DNA of 64,000 nt, taken from contig NZ_CP036264.1 of NCBI RefSeq assembly GCF_008035925.1, forward strand, positions 2,329,409 through 2,393,408, written 5' to 3'. Made by a program: the position numbers and the translations under genes. This document shows, piece after piece, positions 26,401 through 33,866 of this stretch. Below the pieces are notes generated by a model. The model was given only the letters and a program-made list of their open reading frames with translations, had not been told where the DNA came from and ran no database searches. The stretch's first letter is position 1, and every line of letters starts with the position of its first letter. This DNA is from Stieleria maiorica (lineage in GTDB: Bacteria > Planctomycetota > Planctomycetia > Pirellulales > Pirellulaceae).

Positions 26401-28827
26401 AGCCGCCGAATCAACGTGCCGCAAGCATTGCTGACCGAAGATCAGCAAAGAATCGAATTCGAGTTGCAGGGTCGCGGGGAGTTTTCCTACAGCGCCGTGC
26501 TGACAGGGTTCTCCGATGCCGATTCGATCGCCAGCACGACGAAAGACTGGTCTGTCCAGCGACGTTACGAACCCGATCAGATGCGAATCGACGGTCGATT
26601 GGTGCCCCGCGGACATCGCGTGGTCGACGGCGGCTATCCGTGGAAGCCGAACAAATTGACCGAACTTGCCGCGGGCGATCGTACCCTGGTCACACTCACC
26701 CCGCGGACACGCTACCAAAATTCGCGACCGTTGCGGAACTACTTGATGTTGATCGAACCGATCCCGGCGGGCTGCGCGATCTTGGAAGACACCATCAGCG
26801 GGGTTTACGATCGCTATGAAATCACGCCCGGGGCGATCACGTTCTACATCGGTGATTCAAAAACGCCAGGCGACATTCGCTACGCGTTGGCCGGCTACTT
26901 GCCAGGCAGCTATCGCATGGCCCCCGCCGTATTGGCCAGCTATTACAAGCCTTCTGAAATCGCCGTTAGCGACCCCGGATCAATGCGCGTATTACCCGTG
27001 GGAACCGAGTCCAGTGACCCCTACACGCTGACACCCGACGAGCTGTTTGAACTCGGCAAGGCATATTATGCCAAAGGAGATTATCAAAAGGCCTTTGATT
27101 TCCTTCATCAGCTTCACGCCGATTGGCAACTTCACCCGGAGCCGTTCAAGGAGACTGTGTTGTTGCTGTTCCGAGCGGCGACCCACTTGGACCGCCACGC
27201 TGACATCGTGCCGTTCTTTGAAATCATCAAAGAGCGGTTTCCCGATGTCGAATTGTCGTTCCAGGAGATTCTGAACGTCGCCCTTTCGTATCGCGAGATC
27301 GCCGAATACGAACGCAGCTACCTGGTTTATCGGGCGATCGTTCAAGCGAGTTTCGAGAAAGAAAATCAGGTCGCCGGGTTCTTGAATGCCCGCGGAGAAT
27401 TCGTTCGGAGTGTCCAGACGATGGAGTCGCTGTTGCGAGATTACCCCGCCGAATCCTACGTCGCGACCGCCAGCTACGCACTATCACAAGAGGTTTATCG
27501 TCGCGCCGAGTCGGTTGCGGAAGACGAAAAACTGGTCGATGCGGGAATCACTCGCGTCGATTTGATCGACAATTCGATTCGCATGCTCGATGATTTTCTG
27601 ACCAACTGGCCCGAAGACCCGTCCGGCGATCAAGCCAGTTTCGCACTGGCGACCGCTTTGATCGACCTGGAGCAATACAATCTGGCGATCAAACGTGGGC
27701 GACAATATGCCGATCGATATCCCAGCAGCCGGCTGCTGGATTCGTTCTGGTACATGATCGGATTCTGTTACTTTGAGCTCCAGGACCATCAACGGGCACT
27801 CGAGATGTGTCGAAAAGTCGCCGAGACGACGTTTACCGATCCCGATAGCGGAGTCACGCGTCACGCGGACAACAAATGGGAAGCCGTCTACATCATGGGG
27901 CAAATCCATCACAGCCTGGGCCAGGCCGCCAAGGCGATCGACGAGTATGCGAAAGTGAGCGAGCGTTTCAAAGATGCCGCCGAAGCGATCGAGTTCTTCA
28001 GTCGCAAATCGGTTTCTTTGCCCGATGTCACGACACTCGTGCCCAAGGACAAGTGCGAGCTGTTGCTGAAGCATCGAAACGTCACGGACGTCTTGGTCAA
28101 AGTGTATCGCATCGATTTGATGAAGTTCGGATTGACGCAGCGAAATCTGGACCGGATCACCGCGATCAACCTGGCAGGGATCAAGCCGTATCACCAAGAA
28201 ACGATACCACTGGGCGACGGCAAGGACTTTCGCGATCGGGAAACGAAGCTCTCACTTCCGCTGGACGAACAGGGCGCATACCTGGTGGTGGCGCGTTCGG
28301 AAAACCTGTACAGCTCCGGTTTGATGGTCGTCAGCCCCTTGGCATTGACCGTGGACGAAGATCCCGTGTCTGGGCGCGTCCGCGTGAATGTGAAGGACAG
28401 GACGAAGGATGCGTTCTTGGGTGACGTGCATGTCAAAGTGATCGGTTCGGCCAATGACGAATTCGTTTCCGGACAGACCGATCTTCGTGGGCTGTTCGTC
28501 GCCGACGCGATCCGGGGGAAGAGCACGGTGATCGCGGTCAGTGAAGACAATCAATACGCGTTCCATCGCGGCTCGGTCGTGCTGCAGAATGTTCGCGGGC
28601 AGATTCCGAGTTCCTCGCCGAATCAGGCCGAAGATCCCTTCGGAATGCCTGCACCGGGGCAAGCCGATGGCGACGCCGCTGCCGCGGGGGCACCTGGCAA
28701 AGCCGGCAAGCCGCTGTTGGACAACCTGTTCAATCAGAACGGCCTTTTCCAACAGGAACAACGATTGAACATCGAAGGCCTGATGAACAACCGCCGCGAG
28801 GGCATTCAGACCAAAGAGGCGTATTAG
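20500..28827 (+). CDS. giant alpha-2-macroglobulin-like protein with TPRs at both ends
   Basis: The protein has 2775 residues from ATG 20500, chosen because GGAG precedes it and the signal peptide (about 1-28) follows; a TTG at 20443 is the longer alternative. Order of parts: TPR repeats (about 35-560), a first macroglobulin-like beta module (about 570-770), an MG2-type domain with YRPGELVHLKG (near 783), further MG domains, and an insert with an EF-hand-like DVDGNGTID (1352-1360). The bait/A2M domains and a thioester-fold helical domain follow (about 1690-1945), then a receptor-like domain, TPRs (about 2180-2500) and another macroglobulin-like module (about 2510-2700). The GCxEQ thioester is replaced by RCFPT near 1694. 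Family members trap proteases in the periplasm; without the thioester, a structural or protein-binding role is more likely. It stands alone. Confidence 0.85.
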   Translation: MARFGANGWCGMFLASVFWSFFGAVGFTAEPERPGESAGRPAVTGVVNIPVVVHDAMQDRRYQDAIKAIESELQTDDTADSDYLLYLKALALSHLDRRDDAVAAYLELEQKYPGSDWISRSRFGRAAVAVADRQYNVAGEIYRAEAERLLSRGRKNELAKIYLEFADRFFEGVPSNDPAKVKQPDFSQALEYYREAKKLGPTIRRQQQIEFRVARCIEELNQLDEAIQAYQQFLNDHGDEKPKSGTSASIELRSDAMYRLGLCQLKNNQHSAARRTWQDFLSKNERRGDTNTVLADRLADAKYRLAHTYGIPAPASDGDLELGVTQAEQFLAAYPDHKLAPKAQLEIAQGFESRRRNLQAVDRLESLIANPKYRGSDQLAVARRMLGQSYLAQNEFDKAIEAWKEFLEQHPTDSQWPEVQQNIIKAEFAAADHARKEKNYSVARSLWQTFLNKYPLDPRAPDILLQFGEMNYRDALARHQQRIDVAIQQGRSETEIRLDQTCRERFEDAIADWQRLVEKYPGTDQASLASLRIGITLEDQLGRRKEALESYRKVQGASESVAKRRITRLTSPELQVMTQRKFRSDEKAQILLTTRNLENVSVAAYTIDMTDYFRKMHLATGVEKLDIALIDPDEQFQHTVVDYEPFKRIEQEVTIPIDGPGVTAVTVSSDKMEATTMVVVSDLDILVKSSRNELFLFAQNMRTGKPAQGVSILVSDGSSVFEERLTDNEGIVRSQSRRLRDIKDLRVFAVGEGHVASTVTNLNGLDFAVGLVPTGHLFTDRPVYRPGELVHLKGIVRWVDQDRFAFRPGEVFVLDVYDARGRMLKTEKLTLNAVGALSTNMMLPPNAVAGNYRVHLHRRATPQQSELSFESQFLVKQFKLEPVQLTIDTDEDVYFRGDEIKATVSLAYHYGAPLPNVEIQYSIGTDGDVQSATTNADGTVELRFPTRRFSESQAVGIRVDCPQRNVSGSRTVFLATRGFNVNVSTARSVFLAGETFDVNVDVIDPAGTPVGTPVKLEVFEVTQANDHAHARRSRSGNWGERLTETFDVTTDPATGKVTQTIQIDRGGSYIVRATAEDRFGNSISGQTRLHLSGDDDTTRLRVLANQHHYRVGDTATVRLHWREAPTLALITFDGASVLGHRLVDLKQGENSIEVPIDADLAPNFFLSASVMQPGKLHHALSGFVVNKGLQLKLTPSVTSLAPTERVKLGIEVTDSGGRPVAAELTLSMVRSSLLERFGPDARGPAPGGIVQAFTSGLRQRRMRQTSSCQFSYATQTRSINQALLVESERRSRRSAEADAVADLFANDAADFEYARIAGDLIVEDEPNSGARSGAFGYAGVARFGQTFGTNFDVDGNGTIDQLRDLQARGQQALDPGATRGFDSSLQHMFFHKARNGRDGRSAAQYAQTMHRVPPPAPWSENLAKSIKASGRIDSQSLQRRDITINGLTADGRWLVVNGMSDDEVVQLASTDGVQMFAEALSGETGFWDPVVATDAEGKAEIEITMPADSTAWTLRADAISIDALAGSDAVDLVTRKDLFGQLRAPLALTVGDKADITAEVHNSLDGPRTVNVTLKSTMGDQSLEQRQRIEVKDAGIETLTFPVEVVQADRVQFELIVQSDGVDPDRYVSVAEVLPYGYPVYQTASGTASQNTLAIVQLDPDQKSRGQSLELMIGGQIHQTLLDSLLRAESFVPLRCFPTSLLDRSAADCMGGIAVLKSIRRSAQRDTPQAVRVSQQIAAAVSTLVASQRDDGSWSLGGDVTGPPDPISTARSMWALAEARRAGFAVPERQFESGVAFLKKAFADDPDLNRQAVLLAAIAECGSGDFALANRLYRERNRLDAYGLVQLMLALTSLHHNEMAAELIPVIKSETSELRSTVGSTSVEVTALQLIALQRMQLRGDLRAKLAERLLAARVGSRWPVESDNGPAIAALSAHFGEMPPTQEKITVKIYVNGDELETLTLEPGAESRRINVPQALLTEDQQRIEFELQGRGEFSYSAVLTGFSDADSIASTTKDWSVQRRYEPDQMRIDGRLVPRGHRVVDGGYPWKPNKLTELAAGDRTLVTLTPRTRYQNSRPLRNYLMLIEPIPAGCAILEDTISGVYDRYEITPGAITFYIGDSKTPGDIRYALAGYLPGSYRMAPAVLASYYKPSEIAVSDPGSMRVLPVGTESSDPYTLTPDELFELGKAYYAKGDYQKAFDFLHQLHADWQLHPEPFKETVLLLFRAATHLDRHADIVPFFEIIKERFPDVELSFQEILNVALSYREIAEYERSYLVYRAIVQASFEKENQVAGFLNARGEFVRSVQTMESLLRDYPAESYVATASYALSQEVYRRAESVAEDEKLVDAGITRVDLIDNSIRMLDDFLTNWPEDPSGDQASFALATALIDLEQYNLAIKRGRQYADRYPSSRLLDSFWYMIGFCYFELQDHQRALEMCRKVAETTFTDPDSGVTRHADNKWEAVYIMGQIHHSLGQAAKAIDEYAKVSERFKDAAEAIEFFSRKSVSLPDVTTLVPKDKCELLLKHRNVTDVLVKVYRIDLMKFGLTQRNLDRITAINLAGIKPYHQETIPLGDGKDFRDRETKLSLPLDEQGAYLVVARSENLYSSGLMVVSPLALTVDEDPVSGRVRVNVKDRTKDAFLGDVHVKVIGSANDEFVSGQTDLRGLFVADAIRGKSTVIAVSEDNQYAFHRGSVVLQNVRGQIPSSSPNQAEDPFGMPAPGQADGDAAAAGAPGKAGKPLLDNLFNQNGLFQQEQRLNIEGLMNNRREGIQTKEAY

Positions 28828-29368
28828 GCGGGCATAGAGACGTCAAAGGTCACCGTCCTTCGACGGTGATCCCTCGATTGCCGAGGACGTTCGGTTTCCA
28901 GGTCTTTGATTCTAAGGTGTTTTTGCAACTGTCTCTGGCTGCCCAGAATCACAAGGAGGTTGATTGCCCACGGATAGCAGCGCGAACCCACGGATCCCAA
29001 TCCGCATCACATCCGTGGGTTCGCGCTGCTATCCGTGGGCTTTTTCGGTTCCTCCAGACCTCCTGCCCGAACACACCACCTCAAAGCAAGCTTCCTGACA
29101 AGGGGAGTGAAACGCGTCCACGTCTTGTATCTCCGAGTATAAAAAACGCGCGACCGCCTCCTTGAGGGGCTGTCCTGCGTGGAATCACCCTCGGCGTGTG
29201 GCGGTTGTCCCTCACCACGATCGCGGTGACGCTGCGATTGGGCCATGGTCGCAACGAATTGTCGACCGTCTCGGTGAACTTTGGTCGCGCTGTTCAATCT
29301 GCGAACTACGTTTGCAAAACCTTCGACAGTGTGTTTCGAAAACCAACCAGATGATGGGGCAATGCCTG
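28828..29368. other. intergenic stretch with long hairpin; no gene seen
   Basis: This gap separates the macroglobulin-like gene from nhaA. Its main content is the 30-base perfect inverted repeat at 28966-29040, described separately. Reading frames here are short and without family features, and the nhaA frame extends back into it only as unlikely coding sequence. The nhaA promoter is expected in the last 150 bases, but I see no clear motif. Confidence 0.4.
28966..29040. repeat. perfect 30-bp inverted repeat followed by T-run
   Basis: The arms 28966-28995 and 29011-29040 are exact reverse complements around a 15-base loop. Each arm contains the 9-mer CCCACGGAT twice. The right arm is followed by GC-free TTTTT at 29041-29046, so in the plus direction it could act as a factor-independent terminator for the macroglobulin-like gene, 139 bases upstream. 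The length and internal repeat suggest a dispersed genomic repeat rather than a purpose-made terminator. Confidence 0.85.
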
Positions 29369-30625
29369 ATGGCGACAGCATCGACCAACGATAATCCGAT
29401 CCGATCCTTTCTGTACAGCAACTCAATGTTCCTGGTGTTCGGGTCGTTGGCCGCATTGCTGTGGGCCAACGCGGACGGATTGCTTCACGGTCATTCGTAC
29501 CATAATTTCGTTCACGTCAATCTGTGGCCGTTCTCGCACTCCGGGCACGCAGAGCATGGCGGCCACGGTTTGACGTTTCACTTTGTGGTCAACGATATCC
29601 TGATGGCGATGTTCTTTGCGATCGCGGCGAAGGAGGTTTGGGAATCGATCTTGCCCGGCGGGGCGCTTTCGAATCTTCGCACCGCGGCGACGCCGTTGTT
29701 GGCAACCGCCGGCGGTGTGGTCGGCCCGTCGGTGGTCTACCTGGTCGGTGCGGTTCTGCTGGGACAATACTCCGAACTCGGCAACGGCTGGGCAATCCCC
29801 TGTGCCACCGACATTGCGTTCAGCTATTTGATCGCGCGATTGATTTTCGGCAACGGACATCCGGCCATTTCGTTTCTGTTGCTGCTGGCCATCGCCGACG
29901 ATGCATTGGGGCTGGCCATTCTGGCGGTGTTCTATCCGTCCAGCGAAGTCAACCTTTATTGGTTGGGGCTGACCGCGGCGGCCGTGGCGACCGGATGGGG
30001 ATTCAACCGCGGTGGTGTGCGGAATTTCTGGTGGTACCTTGCTATTCCGGGCATCATGAGTTGGGTGTCGTTTTATATGGCGGGAATCCACGCGGCACTC
30101 GGTTTGGTACCGGTGATCGCGACGTTGCCCCACGCGAAAACCGACGCCGGTCTGTTCGCAGAGACTGGGAAGGAGACCGACACGCTGAACCAGTTCGAAC
30201 ATTGGTGGAAAGAGCCGGTTGAACTGATCCTGGGGTTGTTCGCCTTGGTCAACGCCGGCGTCGTGCTCTCCAGCGTCGGCGCCGGAACGTGGCTGGTCAC
30301 GACCGGGTTGTTCGTGGGCAAACCGCTCGGCATCCTGGCCTTCAGCTACTTCGCCGTCAAAGTGTTGAAGCTGGAGTTGCCCGGTGGAATGAATCTTAAG
30401 CATGTCGCTGTGATCGGCTGTATCGCCAGTTTGGGATTCACCGTGGCACTGTTTGTCTCGACCGCCGCGTTCCCGAATCCGGGACCGATCCAAGACTCGG
30501 TCAAGATGGGGGCGTTGCTGAGCTTCCTGGCACCGGTCACTGCGTTGGCGGCCGCCTGGTTGATGGGCATTCGCCCGGCGTTTTTGGGTGGTGACCAGAG
30601 CGCAAGCGCAAGCGTCGAACCGTAG
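29369..30625 (+). CDS. nhaA: Na+/H+ antiporter NhaA
   Basis: The protein has about 418 residues from ATG 29369 (29351/29354 are alternatives; the open frame to 29162 is poor protein sequence). It has about twelve membrane helices. Family landmarks are ATDIAFS (near 147) and IADDALGLAIL (near 176), where the two aspartates correspond to the Na+-binding pair D163/D164 of E. coli NhaA. It exchanges internal Na+ for external H+, which suits a marine bacterium. A His-rich insert follows the first helix (HGHSYHNFVH, HSGHAEHGGHG), within the first external region; it could sense pH or bind metal. The gene stands alone. Confidence 0.92.
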   Translation: MATASTNDNPIRSFLYSNSMFLVFGSLAALLWANADGLLHGHSYHNFVHVNLWPFSHSGHAEHGGHGLTFHFVVNDILMAMFFAIAAKEVWESILPGGALSNLRTAATPLLATAGGVVGPSVVYLVGAVLLGQYSELGNGWAIPCATDIAFSYLIARLIFGNGHPAISFLLLLAIADDALGLAILAVFYPSSEVNLYWLGLTAAAVATGWGFNRGGVRNFWWYLAIPGIMSWVSFYMAGIHAALGLVPVIATLPHAKTDAGLFAETGKETDTLNQFEHWWKEPVELILGLFALVNAGVVLSSVGAGTWLVTTGLFVGKPLGILAFSYFAVKVLKLELPGGMNLKHVAVIGCIASLGFTVALFVSTAAFPNPGPIQDSVKMGALLSFLAPVTALAAAWLMGIRPAFLGGDQSASASVEP

Positions 30626-30671
30626 CGGAAGCCGGCACCGGGTTGTTGATTGATCCGACTTCGAGATCCCA

Positions 30672-30735
30672 ATGCTAGCCCGACGCGTGAGCGAGGGGTC
30701 ACGCGGCGCCCCTCGCTCACGCGTCGGGCTAGCAT
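30672..30735. repeat. perfect 27-bp inverted repeat
   Basis: The arms 30672-30698 and 30709-30735 match exactly around a 10-base loop. The arm contains CGACGCGTGAGCGAGG, which resembles the repeat units near 44380. It lies 46 bases after nhaA and between convergent genes, so it may terminate both, but there is no T-run. Confidence 0.8.
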
Positions 30736-30814
30736 GATCGCATTGAATTCGCACCTTGAATCTGATCAACGGCCCGCCATGGCTTTCGGGATCCCGGCCG
30801 CCCTGCCGCCGGGG

Positions 30815-30840
30815 GCGAAACTCTTGGCGAGTTCCGCTAC
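30815..30840 (-). repeat. dispersed 26-bp repeat, copy 1
   Basis: This 26-base sequence (starting GCGAAACTCTTGGCG) is the exact reverse complement of 33047-33072. It lies just downstream of flhB on the minus strand. The two copies bracket flhB-fliR-fliQ. Confidence 0.8.
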
Positions 30841-30864
30841 GCAGCGTAGACGTTCGCAAACCCG

Positions 30865-31932
30865 CTAGATCGCCGAACGCATGCGATTGACGAAGTTCAA
30901 AATCTCCGCGACGGCTTGATAGAGGTCGAAAGGGATCGGGTTGCCGATTTCGACGTTCTTGAACAGGAAACGCGCGACCGGTTTTCGTTCGACCACGGGC
31001 ACACCGTTTTCTTTGGCGATGGCGATGATCTTTTTGGCGACAAAATCCGCCCCCTTGGCGATCACGATCGGAGCGTCCATCTGATCGCGATCGTACTGGA
31101 CCGCGACGGCAAAGTGGGTCGGGTTGGTGATCACGACCGATGCCTTGGGGACGTCGGCGAGCATCCGTTTTCGCCCCATTTCCGCCTGCAGTTGCTTGAT
31201 CCGGGCACGCACCATCGGATCACCCTCGGTCGACTTGTGCTCGTCTTTGATGTCCTGACGGCTCATCTTCATGTCTTCCAGGTGTTTCCATTTTTGGAAC
31301 CCCAGGTCGATCATCCCCAAAAATGTGATCGTCGCGGCGATGGCCAACGAACAATGCACCAGCAAACCGCCCAGAAAGAACATCAGTTCTTGAATCGATC
31401 CGAATCCGGAGGTGGTGATCTGGTCGATCCTTGACTGGCCGACAAAGATTGCGATCGCGACAATCACTGCGGCCTTGGCCAGCGACAGCGCGCCGCGAAC
31501 GGCGCTTTGCATCGAGAAGATCTTTTGGAATCCCTTGATCACACTCAACTTGTCCAGCTTCAGCTCCAGCGGTTTAAAACTGAGATTGAAACTCGTTTGA
31601 AGCAATCCCGTCACGGCGGCCAAAATGCCCAGCGGGGCGACGATCGCCATCACCGCGGTCCCGATCCGCAAGGTTTCGTCGATAAATGCTTTGACGAGCA
31701 GTCGGGGATCGACCATCACGGTTTCGAAGTGGGTCATGCGGTATTCGATCGAACCGGTGATCGTGCCGAAGAACCAATCCCCCAGAAACCAATAGAACAA
31801 TGCGGTGGTCGCCAGAATCACTCCTCCGACCAGCTCGGCACTGAATCCGATTTGGCCATCCTCGCGCGCTTTTCGCAGCCGCTGCGGGGTGGCTTCCTCG
31901 GTCCTTTGATCGCGATCTTGGTTTTCGGCCAT
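30865..31932 (-). CDS. flhB: flagellar export protein FlhB
   Basis: The protein has 355 residues. Four membrane helices occupy about 30-210, followed by a basic cytoplasmic domain. The self-cleavage motif NPTH is intact near residue 269, where FlhB/EscU cleaves between Asn and Pro to switch the type III export gate from rod/hook to filament substrates. It is last in the minus-strand flagellar run, 3 bases after fliR. A short Gln/Asp/Arg-rich N-terminus precedes the usual RLRKAREDGQ. Confidence 0.93.
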   Translation of the reverse strand: MAENQDRDQRTEEATPQRLRKAREDGQIGFSAELVGGVILATTALFYWFLGDWFFGTITGSIEYRMTHFETVMVDPRLLVKAFIDETLRIGTAVMAIVAPLGILAAVTGLLQTSFNLSFKPLELKLDKLSVIKGFQKIFSMQSAVRGALSLAKAAVIVAIAIFVGQSRIDQITTSGFGSIQELMFFLGGLLVHCSLAIAATITFLGMIDLGFQKWKHLEDMKMSRQDIKDEHKSTEGDPMVRARIKQLQAEMGRKRMLADVPKASVVITNPTHFAVAVQYDRDQMDAPIVIAKGADFVAKKIIAIAKENGVPVVERKPVARFLFKNVEIGNPIPFDLYQAVAEILNFVNRMRSAI

Positions 31933-31935
31933 CGA

Positions 31936-32706
31936 TTAACCTGTCAGTGAAAGCATCAGGTATTCGATGTCCTCTTGGACGCGATAGAAATAGATTTCGA
32001 TCGCACCGAACAGGATCGGGCAAAACAAGAACAGCAACAGACCGCCGAATCCGACGCGGATCGACATCCCGACCGAAAACAGATTCATCGCCGGGGCGGC
32101 GCGATTGAGGAACGCCAGCACCAACGTGACCAACATCAGCAACACCAACAACGGAGCGACGATCAACAGCCCGTAGTCGCTGGTCCGATTGAATGCGGCC
32201 ACCAAGTCCTCGGTCGGCAGATCGATCAGCCCGACGCGTGTCATGGTCTGGTTGAACGACAGGTGGATGGCCAGAATGACAAAATGGTGCAGATTCAACG
32301 AAAAGAACAGCAGCATCGAAAATGCTTCCAAGACACGCGAAACCAGCGTCGACGAATCTTGGCTGCCCGGGTCGCTGATCGCCGCCAGAGAGAGCCCCAG
32401 CTCTTGAGCGATGTACGAGCCGGCGATCCGCGCCGGCCAAAAGAACAGCCCCAGCACCAGGGCCAGCATGATCCCGATACAGATCTCTTTGAACACCAGA
32501 AACAGGAACAGCAGACTGCCCACGTCTTGCAGCGTCAGATTGGGCAGCACGTTCCTGGCGTCGGCCAGCCAGAAAACCGACAGTGCGACGGCCAGACCCG
32601 CTTTGACCTGATTGGGAAGTTGTTTTTTGCTGAACAAAGGGAAAAACGCGATGAACACCGATACCCGGGCGAGCACGAGCAGGAACAGGACGACGTCGCT
32701 GATCAT
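31936..32706 (-). CDS. fliR: flagellar export gate protein FliR
   Basis: The protein has 256 residues and six predicted membrane helices, the usual FliR size. It sits in the export gate with FliP, FliQ and FlhB. It overlaps fliQ by 4 bases upstream and precedes flhB by 3 bases, the conventional order. The segment ARVSVFIAFFPLFSKK near the start resembles the conserved FliR N-terminus. Confidence 0.9.
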   Translation of the reverse strand: MISDVVLFLLVLARVSVFIAFFPLFSKKQLPNQVKAGLAVALSVFWLADARNVLPNLTLQDVGSLLFLFLVFKEICIGIMLALVLGLFFWPARIAGSYIAQELGLSLAAISDPGSQDSSTLVSRVLEAFSMLLFFSLNLHHFVILAIHLSFNQTMTRVGLIDLPTEDLVAAFNRTSDYGLLIVAPLLVLLMLVTLVLAFLNRAAPAMNLFSVGMSIRVGFGGLLLFLFCPILFGAIEIYFYRVQEDIEYLMLSLTG

Positions 32707-32972
32707 TTCACCAATTCAACCATGTGTGTCATCAGACCCAACGTGTAATTCTGGAGCGTCGTCAGGTACCAGTTGGACAGAAAGATCAGGACAAACACCA
32801 CACAGATGATCCGCGGCGCGAACGAGAGTGTTTGCTCCTGAATGCTGGTGACCGTTTGACCGATGCTGATCAGCAATCCCACGACCAGGCTGACCGCCAC
32901 GACCGGGGCCGTCAGCAGCAACGCCATCATGAAAAACTCTCGCCCGATCAGTACAACGTCTTCAATATCCAT
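32703..32972 (-). CDS. fliQ: flagellar export gate protein FliQ
   Basis: The protein has 89 residues in two membrane helices with the conserved GLLISIGQTVTSIQEQTLSF core between them. Four copies normally wrap the FliP5-FliR complex. It overlaps fliR by 4 bases. Upstream there is a 156-base non-coding gap with a repeat instead of the usual fliP, so it may need its own promoter or read-through from the genes before it. Confidence 0.92.
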   Translation of the reverse strand: MDIEDVVLIGREFFMMALLLTAPVVAVSLVVGLLISIGQTVTSIQEQTLSFAPRIICVVFVLIFLSNWYLTTLQNYTLGLMTHMVELVK

Positions 32973-33046
32973 CCTTGGCTCCGATGATTACGCGGTGTCA
33001 GACCAGCGCTTTCAGGTGAATTTGTCGCAGCTTGTCTGCCTTCCGG

Positions 33047-33072
33047 GTAGCGGAACTCGCCAAGAGTTTCGC
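33047..33072 (+). repeat. dispersed 26-bp repeat, copy 2
   Basis: This is an exact reverse complement of 30815-30840. It starts GTAGCGGAACTCGCC. A shorter inverse of its first bases (TTCCGCTAC) follows at 33119-33127, so the whole 33047-33127 block may fold into a hairpin in the gap between the MotE-like gene and fliQ. Confidence 0.8.
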
Positions 33073-33128
33073 ACGTGTTGGGCGACGCCGTACCCTTGGA
33101 CGGAAAGCCCTGGCGGCTTCCGCTACGA

Positions 33129-33863
33129 CTAATTTCTCTTGTCCTTGGTCAGCGTTTCGATCAACTGGTTGACCAAAATCGGATCGTTCATCGCCCCTAG
33201 GATTTTCGACTTTTGACGATCCGGCATCTTTTGCAGCAACGACGCGGCCAAGCCCATCTTTCCGTTGTTGGAGAATTCGCGCAGATAATCGGCGGCCTGT
33301 TCCGGCTGCAGACCTTCAAACCAGCCCTTCACTTCATCTGCCTGACTGTCCACACTGGAAACCGTCGTCCCCTTCTTGGTCTCCGCCTTTTTGCTCAGCT
33401 TTTCCAACTCCGCCTTTTGCTGTTCAACGTTGGCGAGGGTCGATTTCAGTTCTTCCGTCATCCGGCTTAGCAGATCCAGCTTGGTGTCAATGCCTTCGCT
33501 AAACGCACGCAGTTCGTCCTGTTCGGTCGTCAGGTCATCGAAGATCAATTTGACCCTCATCTCGTCGCGTTTGACGCGTTCTTCCCGCTCGGCGAGCTCC
33601 TGCTCCATCCGTTTGATGGAGTCGCTCATCTGCAACACCGCTTCGACCGAGACGTTGTTGTCGGGACGAAACGAGACGGGGACGGCATCGCCACCGCCGT
33701 CGACCATGTCCTCGGCGAGCAACCCGGTGGATTCCTCGCCCGACACGTCCGCTTCGGTGGACTCAAGATCGACCGGCGGCTTTTTGAGCAGAAACTGAGT
33801 GGCCCCGGCAGACAAGCCGAAAATCACGGCGCAGGTAATCATCGCCGAAATGATCGCTTTCAT
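33129..33863 (-). CDS. MotE/MgtE-N-like flagellar accessory protein
   Basis: The protein has 244 residues. An N-terminal membrane anchor (about 5-25) is followed by an acidic linker, a coiled coil (about 75-165) and a C-terminal helical domain (about 170-230: EGLQPEQAADYLREF, LLQKMPDRQKSKILGAM) like the MgtE N-terminal/MotE fold. MotE-type proteins are periplasmic chaperones of the stator component MotC in alphaproteobacteria, and similar genes follow fliJ in many bacteria. It starts 3 bases after fliJ. The exact role here is inferred from position. Confidence 0.7.
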   Translation of the reverse strand: MKAIISAMITCAVIFGLSAGATQFLLKKPPVDLESTEADVSGEESTGLLAEDMVDGGGDAVPVSFRPDNNVSVEAVLQMSDSIKRMEQELAEREERVKRDEMRVKLIFDDLTTEQDELRAFSEGIDTKLDLLSRMTEELKSTLANVEQQKAELEKLSKKAETKKGTTVSSVDSQADEVKGWFEGLQPEQAADYLREFSNNGKMGLAASLLQKMPDRQKSKILGAMNDPILVNQLIETLTKDKRN

Positions 33864-33866
33864 GTT

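Noticed and set aside
29423-30859. Long minus-strand open frame (478 codons) opposite nhaA
   Set aside because: It is a full-length antisense shadow of nhaA, rich in Arg/Gln/His, with no domain and no start signal.
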